Assembly: GCA_020310875.1 (NCBI GenBank)
Contig: CM035441.1
Coordinates: 91,764,495-91,828,494 of the forward strand
Direction of reading: 5' to 3'
From: Ceratopteris richardii
Lineage: Eukaryota > Streptophyta > Polypodiopsida > Polypodiales > Pteridaceae
DNA length: 64,000 nt
Position numbers and translations under genes: made by a program. Every line of letters begins with the position of its first letter. Positions within the stretch are counted from its first letter, which is position 1. Under the pieces are notes generated by a model. It did no database searches. It worked only from the letters and a program-made list of their open reading frames with translations, and was not told the DNA's origin. Below, piece by piece: positions 1 through 13,783 of this stretch.

Positions 1-355
1 GTAATGTGACACCCCGCATCGAGCTCGGTCCTCGAGTGGCTGTGGGTCTGAAAAAATCTGTAATATGAGTCTGAGGGATGGGGGCGAGGTGTATCTCCAT
101 CTGCTGCTGGAGGAGTGATGTACGACGGTGCTGGACCTCTACTAGGAAACGACCTAGAGGGTGCTGGTCCTCTTTCCCCAATAAAGCCCTGATCTCTCTG
201 CCCCCCCTGAAGAGCTGTGGGTAGCGGTCTCTGATGTCCTCATATGCGTGGCATCTACATGTGTAGTGCTCCTCGTCCTCCACCTCCTCTCTACATATCC
301 TACATAATCTCTCATCCCTCAGGGTATGTGTCGCTCGCCCAACCTCAATCTCAAG

Positions 356-919
356 CTAGTGTGATGATACTCTGAGCTGCCCAATGGCCACTCTTTCAGC
401 TGGTGCCATGTATGTATCCATGTATCGTGGTCTCTGAATGAAACCATCTGCTGTCACAGTCAGGAAGTGCTCTCTGTAGTGTTGCCTCTTTGTGGGAAGA
501 GGCTCCTCTGGTGCTAGCCATGTCTCCCTGACGTGTATCTGTAGTAGATCCTGACGGATGATCCTATTCCACTCCGAACGAGAGAGGGTAATGTGGGGGG
601 AAGAGAGGTCATACTGAAAGGGGGGAAGATCTGTAATGCTCATGCCATGGTCTGCTAACCATCGGTAAGTATGTGCATACCATACTCTGTCATGCCCTGT
701 CTCTGCTAAATGTATAGAGCTCTCAAATGCAAGCCTGGTGAGTCGGCTGGTGGGGAGCTCTCTGACCCTCAAAATAAAGGTCACCAACTGGGAGAGGGCC
801 TCCACTAGCATCGGTGGTGTGCCAAGCTCAGCTCGTATAATGTCATGTGGAACGGAGGGCTTGCTGCGCAGTAAGTGTGAGATCATGATGACCTGGGGCC
901 TCTCAATCTGCGTCCACAT
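356..919 (-). pseudogene. LINE C-terminal region, unit 1 copy
   Basis: This continues the RT reading frame after the in-frame TGA at 941-943, opening with the residues MWTQIERPQ. In this copy the frame stops just before the zinc motif, whereas the unit 2 counterpart (21,158-22,108) reads on through it, so the extra stop is private to unit 1. Upstream of 356 the zinc-motif coding sequence is still present and readable at about 270-350, but it is separated by this stop. It belongs to the same LINE protein, not to a separate gene. Confidence 0.75.
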
Positions 920-940
920 CGCCTCCGTGATCCCAGGTGC

Positions 941-2533
941 TCAAACTGCTGTTGCATACATCAATGCGGGTGTCACTAGAGTGTCAAAGAGCCACCCCTT
1001 AGTCCAGGGCTCCTGAAAATGTGTCTGGAAGCAACGTCTCTCCAATCCTGCAAGTGCCGCATAGCCTCGCGCCAATCTATCTCTCGCTGCCTGTGCCATG
1101 GAGAATACCCCTATGCTACCTGAGAAGGTGACACCTAGGTAGAAGTAGGAGTCCACTACCTCTATCTGTCCTCCAGCTGCAGTGAAAGAGGCGTGATGGT
1201 GTACTGTCCTGGAGGTATGGAAGATCATGACCTTGGTCTTGCCAAGGTTCACTGTGAGTCCTTTCTCCGTGCAGAAGGTATCGAGTGCCTGTAAATGTGA
1301 CTGCAACCCCTCCTGTGACTCTGAAAGCAAGACAATGTCATCAGCATATAATAGGATGTGTACTGGCGTACCTCCGAGGTCTCCTCCTAGCCCTCCTGCT
1401 CGTTGTATATACTCAGTGATCTCGTCGATGTAGAGACCGAAGAGAGTGGGTGAGAGAGGGCAACCTTGTTTCACACCAATGGTGCTAACAAGGCTGTCTG
1501 ATAGGCCGCCAGGGCAGCGTACCCTGCCTGTGACTCGTGCATACAGAGCATGGATGGAACATAGCATGTCTGATGGTATCTGTAACTCCTGGAGCCTCCG
1601 TAGTAGTCTCTCTCGAGGAACCATGTCGAAGGCTTTGCGGAAATCCACAAAGCAACAATATAGTCTCTGCTTCCTCGCCTTCTTGCTCTCAATCAAGCAA
1701 CGAAGCACGAAGATGTGGTCGATGGTGGAGAAAGTGCGGCGGAAGCCTGCCTGGCCGGGTGCTCTGATCCCAGCTCCCTTAGCGTGTGTACTGAGCTCTG
1801 CCTCTAGTACTGCCCCATAGATCTTTGCCAGGATATGGCCTATCATAATAGTCCTGTAGTTCCCTGGATCCATCATATCGCCGGACTTATGGATAGGCGT
1901 AATAGTATGCATAGTCCACGAGTCAGGTAATCCCTCAACCAAAGCACGGTTGAAGAGATGAGCGATCAGGTGGGAGACTACATCTGCTGCGTATATAAAG
2001 TGCTCACCTTGTAGCCCCGTGTGGTCTGCTGAACGGCCATGCTGTAGCCTATGGATGGCCTGTCGTACCATGCCTGCCGTGAAGAGGGTGGATATCATAG
2101 GACGCGGTGTGGGAGGGATCGGCAATGGTGGATGTCCTGGGATGTCATATAACCTCCTGGCGTAGGTGTGCCAAGTCTGAGGATCTGCTATGGGTGTAGG
2201 TGGCCGTGGCTCCCGTAGTGCCCTCCACGCAGTGGCACAGTCCCTACTCATGAGAAGGTCGAACAACTCTGCCTCCTGTCTCTCCTCGAAAGCTCGTCGC
2301 TTCGGGCGTGTGAGGGCTCGCATCTGTCGTCGTGCCTCCCTCTCTGTGATGGATCCCAAGATACTCTGTGCTCTGAGATGTCGGTATAGTCGCCTACACT
2401 CCTCATCGTACCATCTATTCTGGGGTGTATGTCCCAGCCGTGTCGAATGTGCGGTGTTGTGGGTGGTGTATGGGAAGCTGAGAGTAGCGGATGTATGGAG
2501 GATCGAGGAGAAGTGGGCGGTGAGGGTGTCCAA
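941..2533 (-). pseudogene. LINE reverse transcriptase, unit 1 copy
   Basis: The 530-residue open frame contains the RT core: motif A FVDFRKAFD at residues 295-303, GVKQGCPLSP at 353-362, and the catalytic YADD box at 396-399. NRWYDEEC near residues 39-46 marks the linker between endonuclease and RT, and YFYLGV at 463-468 is the usual post-catalytic motif. Such an enzyme copies LINE RNA at a nicked chromosomal target. The frame ends at a TGA where LINE proteins usually continue with a Trp after a short hydrophobic run, so this is probably TGG to TGA. Both units share the stop, so it predates the duplication. The first Met is only the first in the open frame; the real protein would start with the endonuclease upstream. 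Confidence 0.88.
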
Positions 2534-2592
2534 TGAGGCAGAGGGATCAAGGGAGTAGATGCGCTCTCGAACATGGGAACTATAGATATGTG

Positions 2593-3504
2593 CTAGCTCA
2601 TGTCTAAAGTGAATGGTGGTATGGGCATGTGGCTGTATGGTAACAGGGTGTGATATGCATGGTGAGCCGCGTATGGATAGGGCAAGATATGCGTGGTCAG
2701 CTCCAATCGGTATGGGTGGGATAGTGAATGAGGTGATGAGATGCGTCGCCTCCTGGGGTCCGATATAACATAGTCTACCACACTACCCCCATGTGGTATC
2801 GTGGGTGGAATGCAGGTGAGGCCACCCGAGGTGGGCCAGGTTGCCATCCCATTATATATAATGAGACGGTGTGCTGCTCCCATCTGGAGTAGGTATCTGC
2901 CGTATGAGGTGGGTGTGGCGGTGTCGGCTGAGGCTCTGAGTGTAGACATATCCTCTATGGTACGAAGCATCTCAGGGTCGTTAAAGTCATAGATATCACA
3001 CTGGTGGCTCTGAGTCTGGGCATTGAAGTCTCCTACAAGGAAGACTTCGCCCATCCCGGTATACTCCCTAATGGTGTCACTGAGGCAGTCATATGGCGAT
3101 GTGGTGTCTGTCCCCTCGCCCCCTAAGGGCTGCTCGGGGGAATGTGTGAAGCGCGAGCCGGTGGGTGCAATATAGCATACCGCAAAATACGCTGCTCTCT
3201 CCTCTGATAGCTGGAGGCGTATCCACATGAAACGTGCCTTTGGGTCTCTGGCTACCACCTGTACCCTGCGCTGTAGCGACTGTCTGTAGAGCACGGCAAC
3301 TCCTCCTGATCCTCGTGTGGTGTGCTGTCTCATCTGTCGGCGGTGAGCTGACTCCCACATATAGCCCTTAATCCTCGGTAGGCTCCTCCCCGGGCTCTCG
3401 TGTGTCTCTGTCAAGAAGATAATGTCTCTGCCCTCCATCACCTCCTCCAAGCGCCCTGGATGTGTCCACAAAGATCCATTGCAGTTCCAGACTGCAATGT
3501 GCAC
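2593..3504 (-). pseudogene. LINE APE-type endonuclease, unit 1 copy
   Basis: The 303-residue open frame has the exonuclease-endonuclease-phosphatase fold signatures in order: WNCNG (6-10), LTETH with its metal-binding Glu (31-35), GSGGVAVLYR (65-74), YIAPTGS (111-117), GDFNAQ (158-163) and SVVDYVI (241-247). This domain nicks target DNA to prime reverse transcription. It lies just upstream of the RT on the same strand but in a different frame, and it ends at a TAG at 2,593-2,595, so RT and endonuclease are no longer one protein. The start Met sits directly before the first catalytic motif, and about 190 bp of apparent 5' leader separates it from the (GA)n tract. Confidence 0.88.
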
Positions 3505-3690
3505 CTCCTGCTGTGCTGTCTCATAGGCCGCGAATCCCTAGTCAATGGGCCGTCCATCAATGATGACCCGACCGTCTCTGTATAGGGCACGATGTCCCTC
3601 TCGTCTGGCCTGGAGGACATGCGGCATGCATGCCCGTCTGTGCTCTACCTGCATCCGTGTGAGGTCGTCATCCAAATAGATGGGGGTGCC

Positions 3691-3821
<131 letters not shown>

Positions 3822-3925
3822 AGGGGGGAGAGATGGAAGATGCTCCACATCCTCCGTGTTGTTGTCAATTGCATAGAGATAGACATAGAGAGATAGTAGG
3901 TAGGGGAAGAGAGAGAGAGTAGGTA

Positions 3926-4347
<422 letters not shown>

Positions 4348-4436
4348 CAAAGAGAGGAAGAAGATAGAGAGAGTGAGAGAGAGATAAATGAGGCCAAGGA
4401 TAGAGAAAGAAGAAGACAAATAGAGAGGAAGAAGAC

Positions 4437-4686
<250 letters not shown>

Positions 4687-5290
4687 TGTAATAGGCCTCT
4701 TTTCTAGTGAAATAATTCATTTTGAAAATTCTGAATTTCATTGTAGGGATAATGCTTGGAATGAATAATTAGTTCATTTTATGCATGTAGCAAAAATTTT
4801 GGGTTGACAAGTTTCATATTCTCTCTCTAGATCTTATTCGCATCATGTTTTCTAGTGGAATTTTGAAGGTGAAGATGAAAGAATTAAGGAAAACTCTGTA
4901 TGAGAGAAAGGTAGGGCAAGTATAAGAGAATAAAAGCGCTTGTGTGAAATTTTTGTGAATCATGTTTTAAGTACCTCGTTCAGGTTCCTACATTTAGTTC
5001 GTTGTAAGAAAATGCCTTGATTTTACTCTCTCTAGAATTTTGAAACTTGCAGGGCTCAAAAGTGGCATTTGGAGGTGGATTTGGACCTCCGATGTCTCTA
5101 ACACTATTGTGGAGATCGCAAATTTGAACTTAGCATCTTTTGATATTTTGCTTCATAAGGTGCTCTTTTGTCACCACCTTGCATTAGATATGAGTATAGA
5201 TTTTCAATACTGGTCTGAGGAGGATGTGGGACTCTGTACCTCCTTGTACTTTCAATTGCTCTTATTTTAGTTCCTCCTCAATCGCCTCTC
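4687..5290. other. Unassigned AT-rich stretch, unit 1
   Basis: No recognised domain on either strand. A 76-residue plus-strand open frame at 5,040-5,270 has no recognisable motif; the same frame in unit 2 is just the duplicate. This could be the degraded flank of the Gypsy region to its right. Confidence 0.5.
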
Positions 5291-8200
5291 TTATTTCTAC
5301 TTCAACCTTTCTTGGATCACCTTTTCTCTTTTGATTGGTTGCGGTACTTCAATAACTGTTTCCTTTCTTTTTCTTCTTACTTCTTTAACAATTACTAATT
5401 TGAGTGGAATTTTTACTCCACCCATTGCTGCTCTGAACACATGTGCTTCAGGGGCTAGTTTCAATTTGTCATCCATTCCCAAAACATGATAGATTCCCTT
5501 TTTGAGAAGCTAAGCTCCATTCATGAACTTCTTAGATTCCCAATGCTTGGCAGCTTCCTTCAATTGATCATGAATATATGGTGTCATGTTCATCACACCA
5601 AAGGGTTTTGTTTTGCCTTTGTTGTTTAACATTACCAAAGTTACTGGTTTGTGTGGCTTGATGTACCTGGGAAACCTTAGGAAGCATAAGATTTGTAGAA
5701 ATATCCTTATAGCTAGCTTTTCATTTGCTTTGTCTTTGAATATGAAAATTTAGTAAATCCAACATATGTAGCTGAATTACTTTTTACAAAGCTCACATCA
5801 ATCTTTGTTCCTATTGTATAGAAATTCAAAGTAGCTTTGACATGGTCTGCTTTGATTGTGATTTCCAACAATTCATTCTCCATGTTTTTGACTTTGCACA
5901 CAAAATACGTATTTGTGCTTCTTTTGACTTCCTGTAGGATTGACATAACTTGCTCACACCTTTCAAAATCAATGAAAAATATGGGTTTTTCTAATAGTTT
6001 ATGTGGGTTCTTCTAATAGTGTATGTGGTCCCAGTGCTTTCCATCTTTTATAAGCTACAATTGATCTCTAGAAGTTATAGAACTCCTGACACAACATAGT
6101 TTACTTGTATTTCCCCTTCCTTACTGTAAAGATATGCTTGTTGACTAGTTTGAGGAATTCCTTAAGTTCTTTTTCTATTTGTTCCTATTCTAGAACTTCT
6201 TCCTGATTTGATTCCAACTCCACCAGTTCTGCATCAATATCTAAAAACCAATGTCCTCTCGATAAGGACACTATATCCACCTCCAATTCTACTATTGGGA
6301 GTCCCTTAGTCATCTTGAGAAAGAATTTACACCAAGAACACACACACTAATAAGAGACTCAAAACAATTCACTTGTTTTTCACCAATCACCAAAAAGAAA
6401 AAATAATTTGTACACCACTCAACATCAGATAGTAGTATTATCACATATTCCAAGAACTCCTGTGCTCATCACACTTGTAACAAGATTTTTCTTAGTGCAA
6501 TTGGAATATTATTATATTTTTTGAAAACATGATGAATTTCTCTCAAGATGCTTGAAAAAATCTCAAAGTTAGTACTCACACACCCTTCTTTATCTTGTTT
6601 TTTGCTATTTTGGAAAATCAAAATAACACACACACATATATATATGTGTGTGTGTGTAAATTATATATATATATATATATATATAATTTTCCTCTCTTCT
6701 TTTAATAATACTAAAAATAATAAGAGGTCTAAATATTTTCTTTGATTTGTCTTCCCCTCCAAGCTCTTCCATCTTAAGATGAGAGAACTTGACATTGTGC
6801 ATGGGATTAATTTTTTTGTGCCTGATGAATGCACGACTTTGTAGTGTAGCCCTATACATGCATACTTTGGCAATGCATTTTATTTATGGTGAAAAATTGA
6901 GGTCTTAAGTGATGCACTTAAGTGGTTGTTTGATGTAGAGGCTTTCTTTTGAATATCTTTGCTTATGTCCATATTCTCCTTCATATCTTCATGTTGTTGT
7001 TGAGCTGCAATTGGTATGTGCATTGTTGCTTTTCTTCTCCAATACCATGTTAAACCTTCTTTGTTCTTATTATTTTGAGCTAGAATTCCAATTCTCTACA
7101 ACCATGATACAACTCTTTCTTTTGCTTTGGTATTGCAATTTCTAGGTCTCCAAATTTGTTTCATTGTTGGGTGTTGATCAACTTGTTTATTTTTTGGTTT
7201 CCAAATTTGTTTTCTCTTTTGATAATGATGTTGAAAAGTCTGTGTTTGATTTATTCTTCTAGATGTAATTTTGCTAGATTTTGCTCTCTCTTCACTTGTC
7301 TCACTTAAGTTTTTCATCATGATTTGGCTTACTTCCTGAGAATGTTCTTCTTCTAAAAATCTAAATTTCTTCATCTCCACATTGTATATGTGATTAGTTG
7401 ATTCCTACACATCATTGCTTACAAACAACATTTTTAACTTTTTATTATTTATTTTTATATGAATCATCATTTGATCAAAATCAATTGACACTTTATTTTC
7501 CTTCATCTAGGATTGACCTGATTTTAATTATTCAAACATTAAACTCTCAAGCCATTCTTCACATTCTATTGTGGACTGTTCTTGACCTATCTTTAGAACA
7601 TTTTTTTGTGTTGGCATTGTTGGAAGTATTTGTCCATCTATTGTCCTTATAAAGGTTGTACTTGGTTTTCTTCTTACTTGGAATTGATTGATTATGTCTA
7701 AACTGATTACATTTACTTGAGATCTTGAATCCAATAAAACCCTGATTCAATCCCCTTCGTAACTCATCTCTATGAATGGAAAATGTTTCTTTTGTTTCGC
7801 AATATTTTTTCACACACCAATTATTCTCTTATTTTTATATTTCATTATTCTTTTCTTAGCATCTTCCTGAGCCTCTTGTCTAATTTTTTTTCTTCTTCCT
7901 GCCTTCTTTTATGTGATCATTGTATTCTTTTCCATTCCCCATCTATCAAAGGTTTTCTATATCTTTGGATTCTACAACTTATATTTGCCATAATTTCACC
8001 ATCTAGATTTGCTAGCTGAAGAGATTGACTATGACTAATTTGATGAATGATATATGGTCCATGTCCCTTTTTTCCAATTTCCTCTTATATTCATTGGTTG
8101 TATATGCTAATACTAGTCTCCCTCCTACAAATATTTTTCCTTGATGTGTATGTCATGGTAGACTTTTTGTCTTTTTTTTTATCTGCACATATACTCATGA

Positions 8201-8951
8201 CTGCTTGCATTCTTGAAGTTCGTAACTTTTCTAATTCCACAATCCTGTCAAACAATTCATGTCGAGCTCATTGAATTTTATTTCCTATGTTTAAAGTTGC
8301 TATAAGAAAGTCCATTGACAAAACTGCATTATGACCATAAACCAAATTAAATGGAGTTGTTCCAATAGAAGTTTTATAGGCCACCCTATAGGCCTATAAG
8401 ACATGATGCAAGTGCATATCCGAATCTGTTCTTTTTGTATTTACCGATTTTGAAAGCACAATGCACAAAACTTTATTGGTACTTTCTACAAGACAATTAG
8501 TCTGAGGGTGATAAGGTGTTGATTTCTTGTGTATAGTCATGAATTGTGAAGCCAATTCTTCAATTTACTGATTCAGGAAATGAGTACCTCTTTCACTTAC
8601 CAATTCAATTGATAAGACATACCTGGTAATGATATAATCATATGAAAATTTTGCATTTGTATGCGCATCATTTTTCTTGGTAGCCTTGGCTTTAGCCCAT
8701 TTTGTCAAATAATCTGTTGCCACTATTAAATATTTTGCATGTGAACTTTTAGTAGGTGGATTTATAGGTCTAATGAACTCCATTCCCCATTTACTAAAGT
8801 ATCTAGTAGATATTAAGGGTTTAAGAGGCATTTCATCTTCTCTCCCTGGTTGTCTTGCTTTTGGAAAATATCACAACTTTGTTCAAATAGTTTGGCATCT
8901 GGAAATGGGGTTGGCCCCCAAAATCCTAAATATAAAATTAATTTAGTAGTT
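5291..8951 (-). mobile_element. Broken Ty3/Gypsy region, part left of Copia-1 (unit 1)
   Basis: The minus strand carries a Gypsy integrase core (about 8,300-8,930, with phrases such as KWGMEFIRPINPP and YLIVATDYLTKWAKA) followed by an integrase C-terminal region with a GPY-like motif near 8,050-8,090. A retropepsin-like motif appears near 7,530-7,730, after the integrase in element order, so more than one Gypsy copy may be merged here. The rest (5,300-7,400) is weakly coding-like on the minus strand but not assigned. It is an old fossil with many breaks. The integrase is interrupted by the Copia-1 insertion and resumes at 14,021. Confidence 0.72.
6626..6687. repeat. Self-complementary (CA)n(TA)n(TG)n and (TA)n microsatellites
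   Basis: An ACAC run passes through TATA into GTGT, forming an almost perfect inverted repeat, and a second palindromic TA run flanked by aaatt/aattt follows at once. The unit 2 copy (26,816-26,877) looks identical. Confidence 0.9.
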
Positions 8952-8956
8952 CTTTC

Positions 8957-9185
8957 TGTTGGAGTTAGACGTCTGCGGAAGCACGCAAACAACACAACGA
9001 AGAAGAAGAAGATTGGAGCTCAAAACACAATACTGACTGTATTACCACTAGAATGTACAAAGATAAGTAGCCTATTAGGGCAATAGGCTTATATAAAAGC
9101 CGGGGGAAAAAACCTCCTAAAGAGGGAAAAAAGTGCCCAGGGGTCCTAGTGTGTTCACACACATCACTACCTAAATATATCAACA
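8957..9185 (-). repeat. Copia-1 left LTR (3' LTR), unit 1
   Basis: 229 bp, beginning TGTTGGAGTTAGACG and ending ATATATCAACA on the plus strand. A TATA-like element (TATATAAG on the minus strand) lies near 9,090-9,100. A polypurine tract, rich in G on the minus strand, abuts it at 9,186-9,194. Confidence 0.93.
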
Positions 9186-12100
9186 AATCCCCCTAGGAGT
9201 GATGCAGTGAACAAGGAGTTGGCACTCATGCATAAGGAAGTGCCAAGCTATGTGGAAATCACTCCACAAAAGGAAGTAAGCCCAAAGCTTTGCGGAAAGC
9301 TTCATCTCCCTAGGCAGAGCCTTCGTGAAAAGGTCTGCAATGTTCTCCTGTGTGGGCACATATGCCAAGCTGATCTCCCTAATAGAGAACCTCTCCATGA
9401 CATAATGATAATGCACCTCAATGTGCTTAGTGCGAGCATGGAACACGGGGTTCCTCGCAACTGCCAATGTGCTCTCACTGTTAGTAAAGATGGTGGTGGC
9501 AAAAGGCTGACCAACACCCAAATCATCCATAAGGCATCTGAGCCACGCACACTCAACAGTTGCTCTGAAAGCTGCCCTATACTCAGAATCACAACTCAAA
9601 GTGGCCACAGTAGGCTGCTTCTTTCTCAACCAAGATATACATGAGCTACCAAGCATGAAGCAAAAGCCACTAGTGGACACACGAGTGTCATAGCAACCAG
9701 CCAAATAAGAGTCAGAAAAAGCATGCAAATTTGGCGATAGTGATCCCCCCTTGGGATAAAACAGCCCAAGTAGCCGAGTGCTACTCAAGTAGAAAAAGAT
9801 GCGCTTAACCACTTTCCAATGCTTGACTCCTAGGCAATGCATAAACCTGCTCATTTGTTAGACAACAAACTGAATATCTGGCCAAGTAATGCATAAGTAA
9901 ATCAGGCATCCAACAGCCTGCTGATAGAGAACAACATCAAATGCATCTCTAGCATCATGAAGACTCAATCATAAACTTGTCTCCATAGAACTAGAAATAG
10001 GCTTACATTCATCAAGGCCAAAACGTTGCAATAATGTATCAATATATTTCCTTTGACACAAAGCCATTCCACCATCAACTTGCATAAATTGAATCCCCAA
10101 ATAGTGATGCAAACGCCCCAAATTAGACATCTCAAATGAGGCATGCAAGTCAGCCTTAAAATCAGCAACATGCTTCTCAATAGGACCAGTGAGAAGCATA
10201 TCATCGACATAGACAACAATGATCAGAAGCACATCATTAGCATGCTTACCATATAAGGTGCTCTCAGTTGGACTATTCTCAAAAGCATGTGCAATCAGAT
10301 AGGCATGTATCTTCTCATACTATGCACGTGGTGCTTGCTTTAAACCATATAATGCCTTCTTTAACCTGCACACCTAGTTTTCATGCCCTTTTTTCACAAA
10401 GCCACAGGGTTGAAAACATACACTTCTTCATGCAAGTCACCATTCAGAATGCAGTTTTAATGTCCAACCGATGTACATTCCAACCATGATGGGCTGCAAG
10501 TGCACAGATGCCCGAATAATAGTCATACAGCATGTAGGTGCAAATGTCTCATCAAATCAATGCCTCTTTCCTATGCATAGCCCTTTCCAATAAGCCTAGC
10601 CTTATACCTGTCAACTGTTACCATCAGGTTTACGCTTTAGCTTGTATACCCACTTAGTGCCAATAGCCTTCTTGCCATGAGGCAAGTCACATAAAGACCA
10701 AGTACCATTCTTCATTATTGCATCATATTCAGATTGCATAGCAGCCATCCAATTTTCTCATCAAACGAAACAGGCTCAGTCTCATCACAGAGACTAGATG
10801 CAGCCATAGGATAGCAATATGATGCAAAAGAGGCACTATGAGAGCCTGGTCGAGTAGGATATGATAGAGGTGCATCTAATTTGATGTCATGCAAGGTCCG
10901 CACCAGCCATTTTGGCATATTTCTTGCCTGCTCAATATCAACTCTCTCATCAATAAATGCATCATGTAAATCTACACCAAAAAAGGAATGATCTGCATCA
11001 TGACATGAAACCTGCAAAGACTGAGAAGTTGCCTCATTAGGACGAGCACTAGACTGTCCACCTGTAAAAAGAGGCAGCAAAGTATCATACATGTCTTTGG
11101 AGCTAATAGATGTCCCGTTAGTACATGAAAGCAATGGCTGAATAACATCTTCCACAAAAACAACATCACGGCTAAGCAGAATGCATTTAGTCTATGGATG
11201 ATATAAGCGATGGCCTTTACTTTCAGAACTGTACACAACAAAAATACATTTTATTACTTTATCATCCAATTTTTTGCAATGTTATTCAAGCACTAATGCA
11301 TATGCCAAGCAACCAAAAACATGTAGATGAGCAACAGATGGCTTGTGGTCATGCGAAGCCTCATATGGAGTGATAGACTGCAGTGCTTTAGTGGGACACC
11401 TGTTAAGTACATATGCAGCACACATGACATCCTCAAGCCAGAAAATATGTGGTAGAGCCTCACTCTTGACCATACACCTCATCATTTCCATGAGTGACCT
11501 ATTCTTTCGTTCAGCAGCTCCGTTTTGTTGAAGTGTATACGGCACTGTACACTGGTGTTTTATCCCATGTTCAGCCAGAAATGCATTAAAATCAGAAGAC
11601 ACATATTCCCCCCGTCGATTAGAACGAAGGCTGCCCATTTTACATGCTGACAGATTTTCAACCAAAACCAAAAACTTTTTTAAGCACATGAACACTTCGG
11701 ACTTTGCCTTCAATCGATATACCTATGCATGCCTGGAAAAATCATTGATGAAATTTAGGAAGTAAAGATAATTTCCAAAAGAAGGTGTCTGCATAGAACC
11801 ACAGACATCACTATGTACAAGCTACAATTTTTGAGTAGCCCGAACTGAACCATCTTTTGGAAAGGACCAATGCTACACTTTGCCCAAAATACAGCCTTCA
11901 CAAACATGTTTTCCAGGTGCCTCTAGTTTGGGCAAAGAGGATACCATTTCAGATTTCTGTAGGGGTAGCAAACTAGAAAAGTTCAGATGACCAAAGTGTG
12001 CATGCCAAAGCTTTGCATCTGACATAGCTTGAGAACCATGTACTACACAAGCCAAATCATCTACAGATCTTTCATAATCTATGAACTTATACAACCCATG

Positions 12101-13769
12101 AAATAAAATGCCAGAAGAAATAATCACTTTGCCATTTGATAGATCATGAACTGTATATCTGTCATCAACAAATTTCACAACCAAGACAATCTTGGCTAAT
12201 GCAGAAACTGATAACAGATTTTTCTTGATCCCTGGCACAAACAAAGCATCTGACAAAGTAAAAGAACTACCATCACTAGTAGTCAAAATGATCTTACCAA
12301 CTCCCATAACAAGATAAGAGGAGTTATTGGAGCATGCAACAATATTCCTTGTAGGGGCACGCTTGAGTGAAGAGAAGAAACTGTGCTGTGAGGTAATATG
12401 TTTGGTCGCAAAACTGCAAACAATAGTAAACGCCCATTCTTCTTCTTGCACAAGATTAGTAGACTCTATTTTTGTTGTAGAGGCCTCTGCAACAACCATT
12501 CCAGCCTCTTTCTTCTTTGCCTCTTTAGTAGCCAGTTTTGGACAGTTCTTTATGATATGATCATTTCCTTTACAATACTTGCAAAACAATTTCCGCTTTT
12601 CTGATTTCTTTTCATCTTTGTCCTTCCTCTTCGATTGTGTGGAATTAGCAGATTTTTGCTTACTATTTGAAGAGCTCCATTGTCCTTCTGACTAGCCAAG
12701 AAAGCTTGATCTGCAACACACATAATGGACGTATTCTGACTGGACTGATCCTCCTGCAACAAAACAGAGACTAACACCTCAAAAGATCAGGAATCTGGAT
12801 TGCCTTTCATCATCAACCGAAGAGTACAAGCAAAACTTTGGTATGAATCAAGAAGACCATTTAGATTGAACTCCACAAGTGAGCTATCTAGTATAACCTC
12901 ATCAACAGAAATCAACTATTCCTTCAAGTCTTTGATCTTTGTTAGAAAATTATCCATAGAATCACGTTCATTCATGTGCTCACTCTCCAACTGTTTTCGG
13001 AGGTAAGCAACATGAGCCTCATTCCTAGCTTGGTACAATGTGGTAAGTGTATCCCAAGCATCCTTAGCTATTCTGCAAGAGCAAATGTGAGGAATAATGG
13101 CACGTTTGATAGACAAAGCTATCAATGCATGTGCCTGGGCATCTTTGCCATCCCAACGAATCTGCTCTACAGTAGGTGCACCAAAAACCGAAGCACAAAC
13201 ATGAATATGCAGAATATCATCATCTTCGACACCTTCTGCATCAGTTTCAGTACCTGCAGTTGTAATAGTTGCAGGTATGATAGGATGTTTTTCAACACCC
13301 TCTACAATGTTCCACAGTCCTTTTGCAACCAATACATGTCGCATCATATAAGCCCATAACAGGTAGTTGGTACCATCCAACTTATCCTCAACAGCCAACA
13401 TACGGAATACATCACTGCTTTCAGTCATGGCCGATGACTAAAATATCTTGATGCAGAAAATTGGTTGTATCTCAAAAAGTTGAATAGAACTGCCCAAATG
13501 AATTCTGCTAGACTTGTAGCAGATTTCGAGACACTTATACTTGTCAACCAAAACTAGTATATACCTTTGGCACAAAAAGATGAAATAGCCTACACAAGCA
13601 CTGCGATAGTGCATTCGGAGGCCGAAACAAGCTCAGATCATGATTTTGTCACCATGGAGCAAAGCAGTTTTGATCTCGGAAATAGGCTGAGTATGCTCAC
13701 CAAAATTTGTGCGATTTTGAGACTACAACCAGAGGAGTGTCGACGACATCCTAGATGAAGCAGGGACCT

Positions 13770-13781
13770 GCTCTGATACCA
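13770..13781 (-). other. Copia-1 primer-binding site (initiator-Met tRNA), unit 1
   Basis: On the minus strand the 12-mer TGGTATCAGAGC lies 2 bp inside the 5' LTR. It is complementary to the 3' end of initiator-Met tRNA, the usual primer of plant Copia elements, and it fixes the element's orientation. Confidence 0.93.
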
Positions 13782-13783
13782 AT

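Noticed and set aside
1227-2558. Several plus-strand open frames across the LINE
   Set aside because: They are shadows of the minus-strand LINE coding sequence in GC-rich DNA; the minus strand holds the RT and endonuclease motifs.
5040-5270. 76-residue plus-strand open frame as a possible host exon
   Set aside because: No recognised domain, Met placement is arbitrary, and conservation in unit 2 only reflects the duplication.
9207-9644. 145-residue plus-strand open frame
   Set aside because: It is the antisense of the Copia RNase H region and has no motif of its own.
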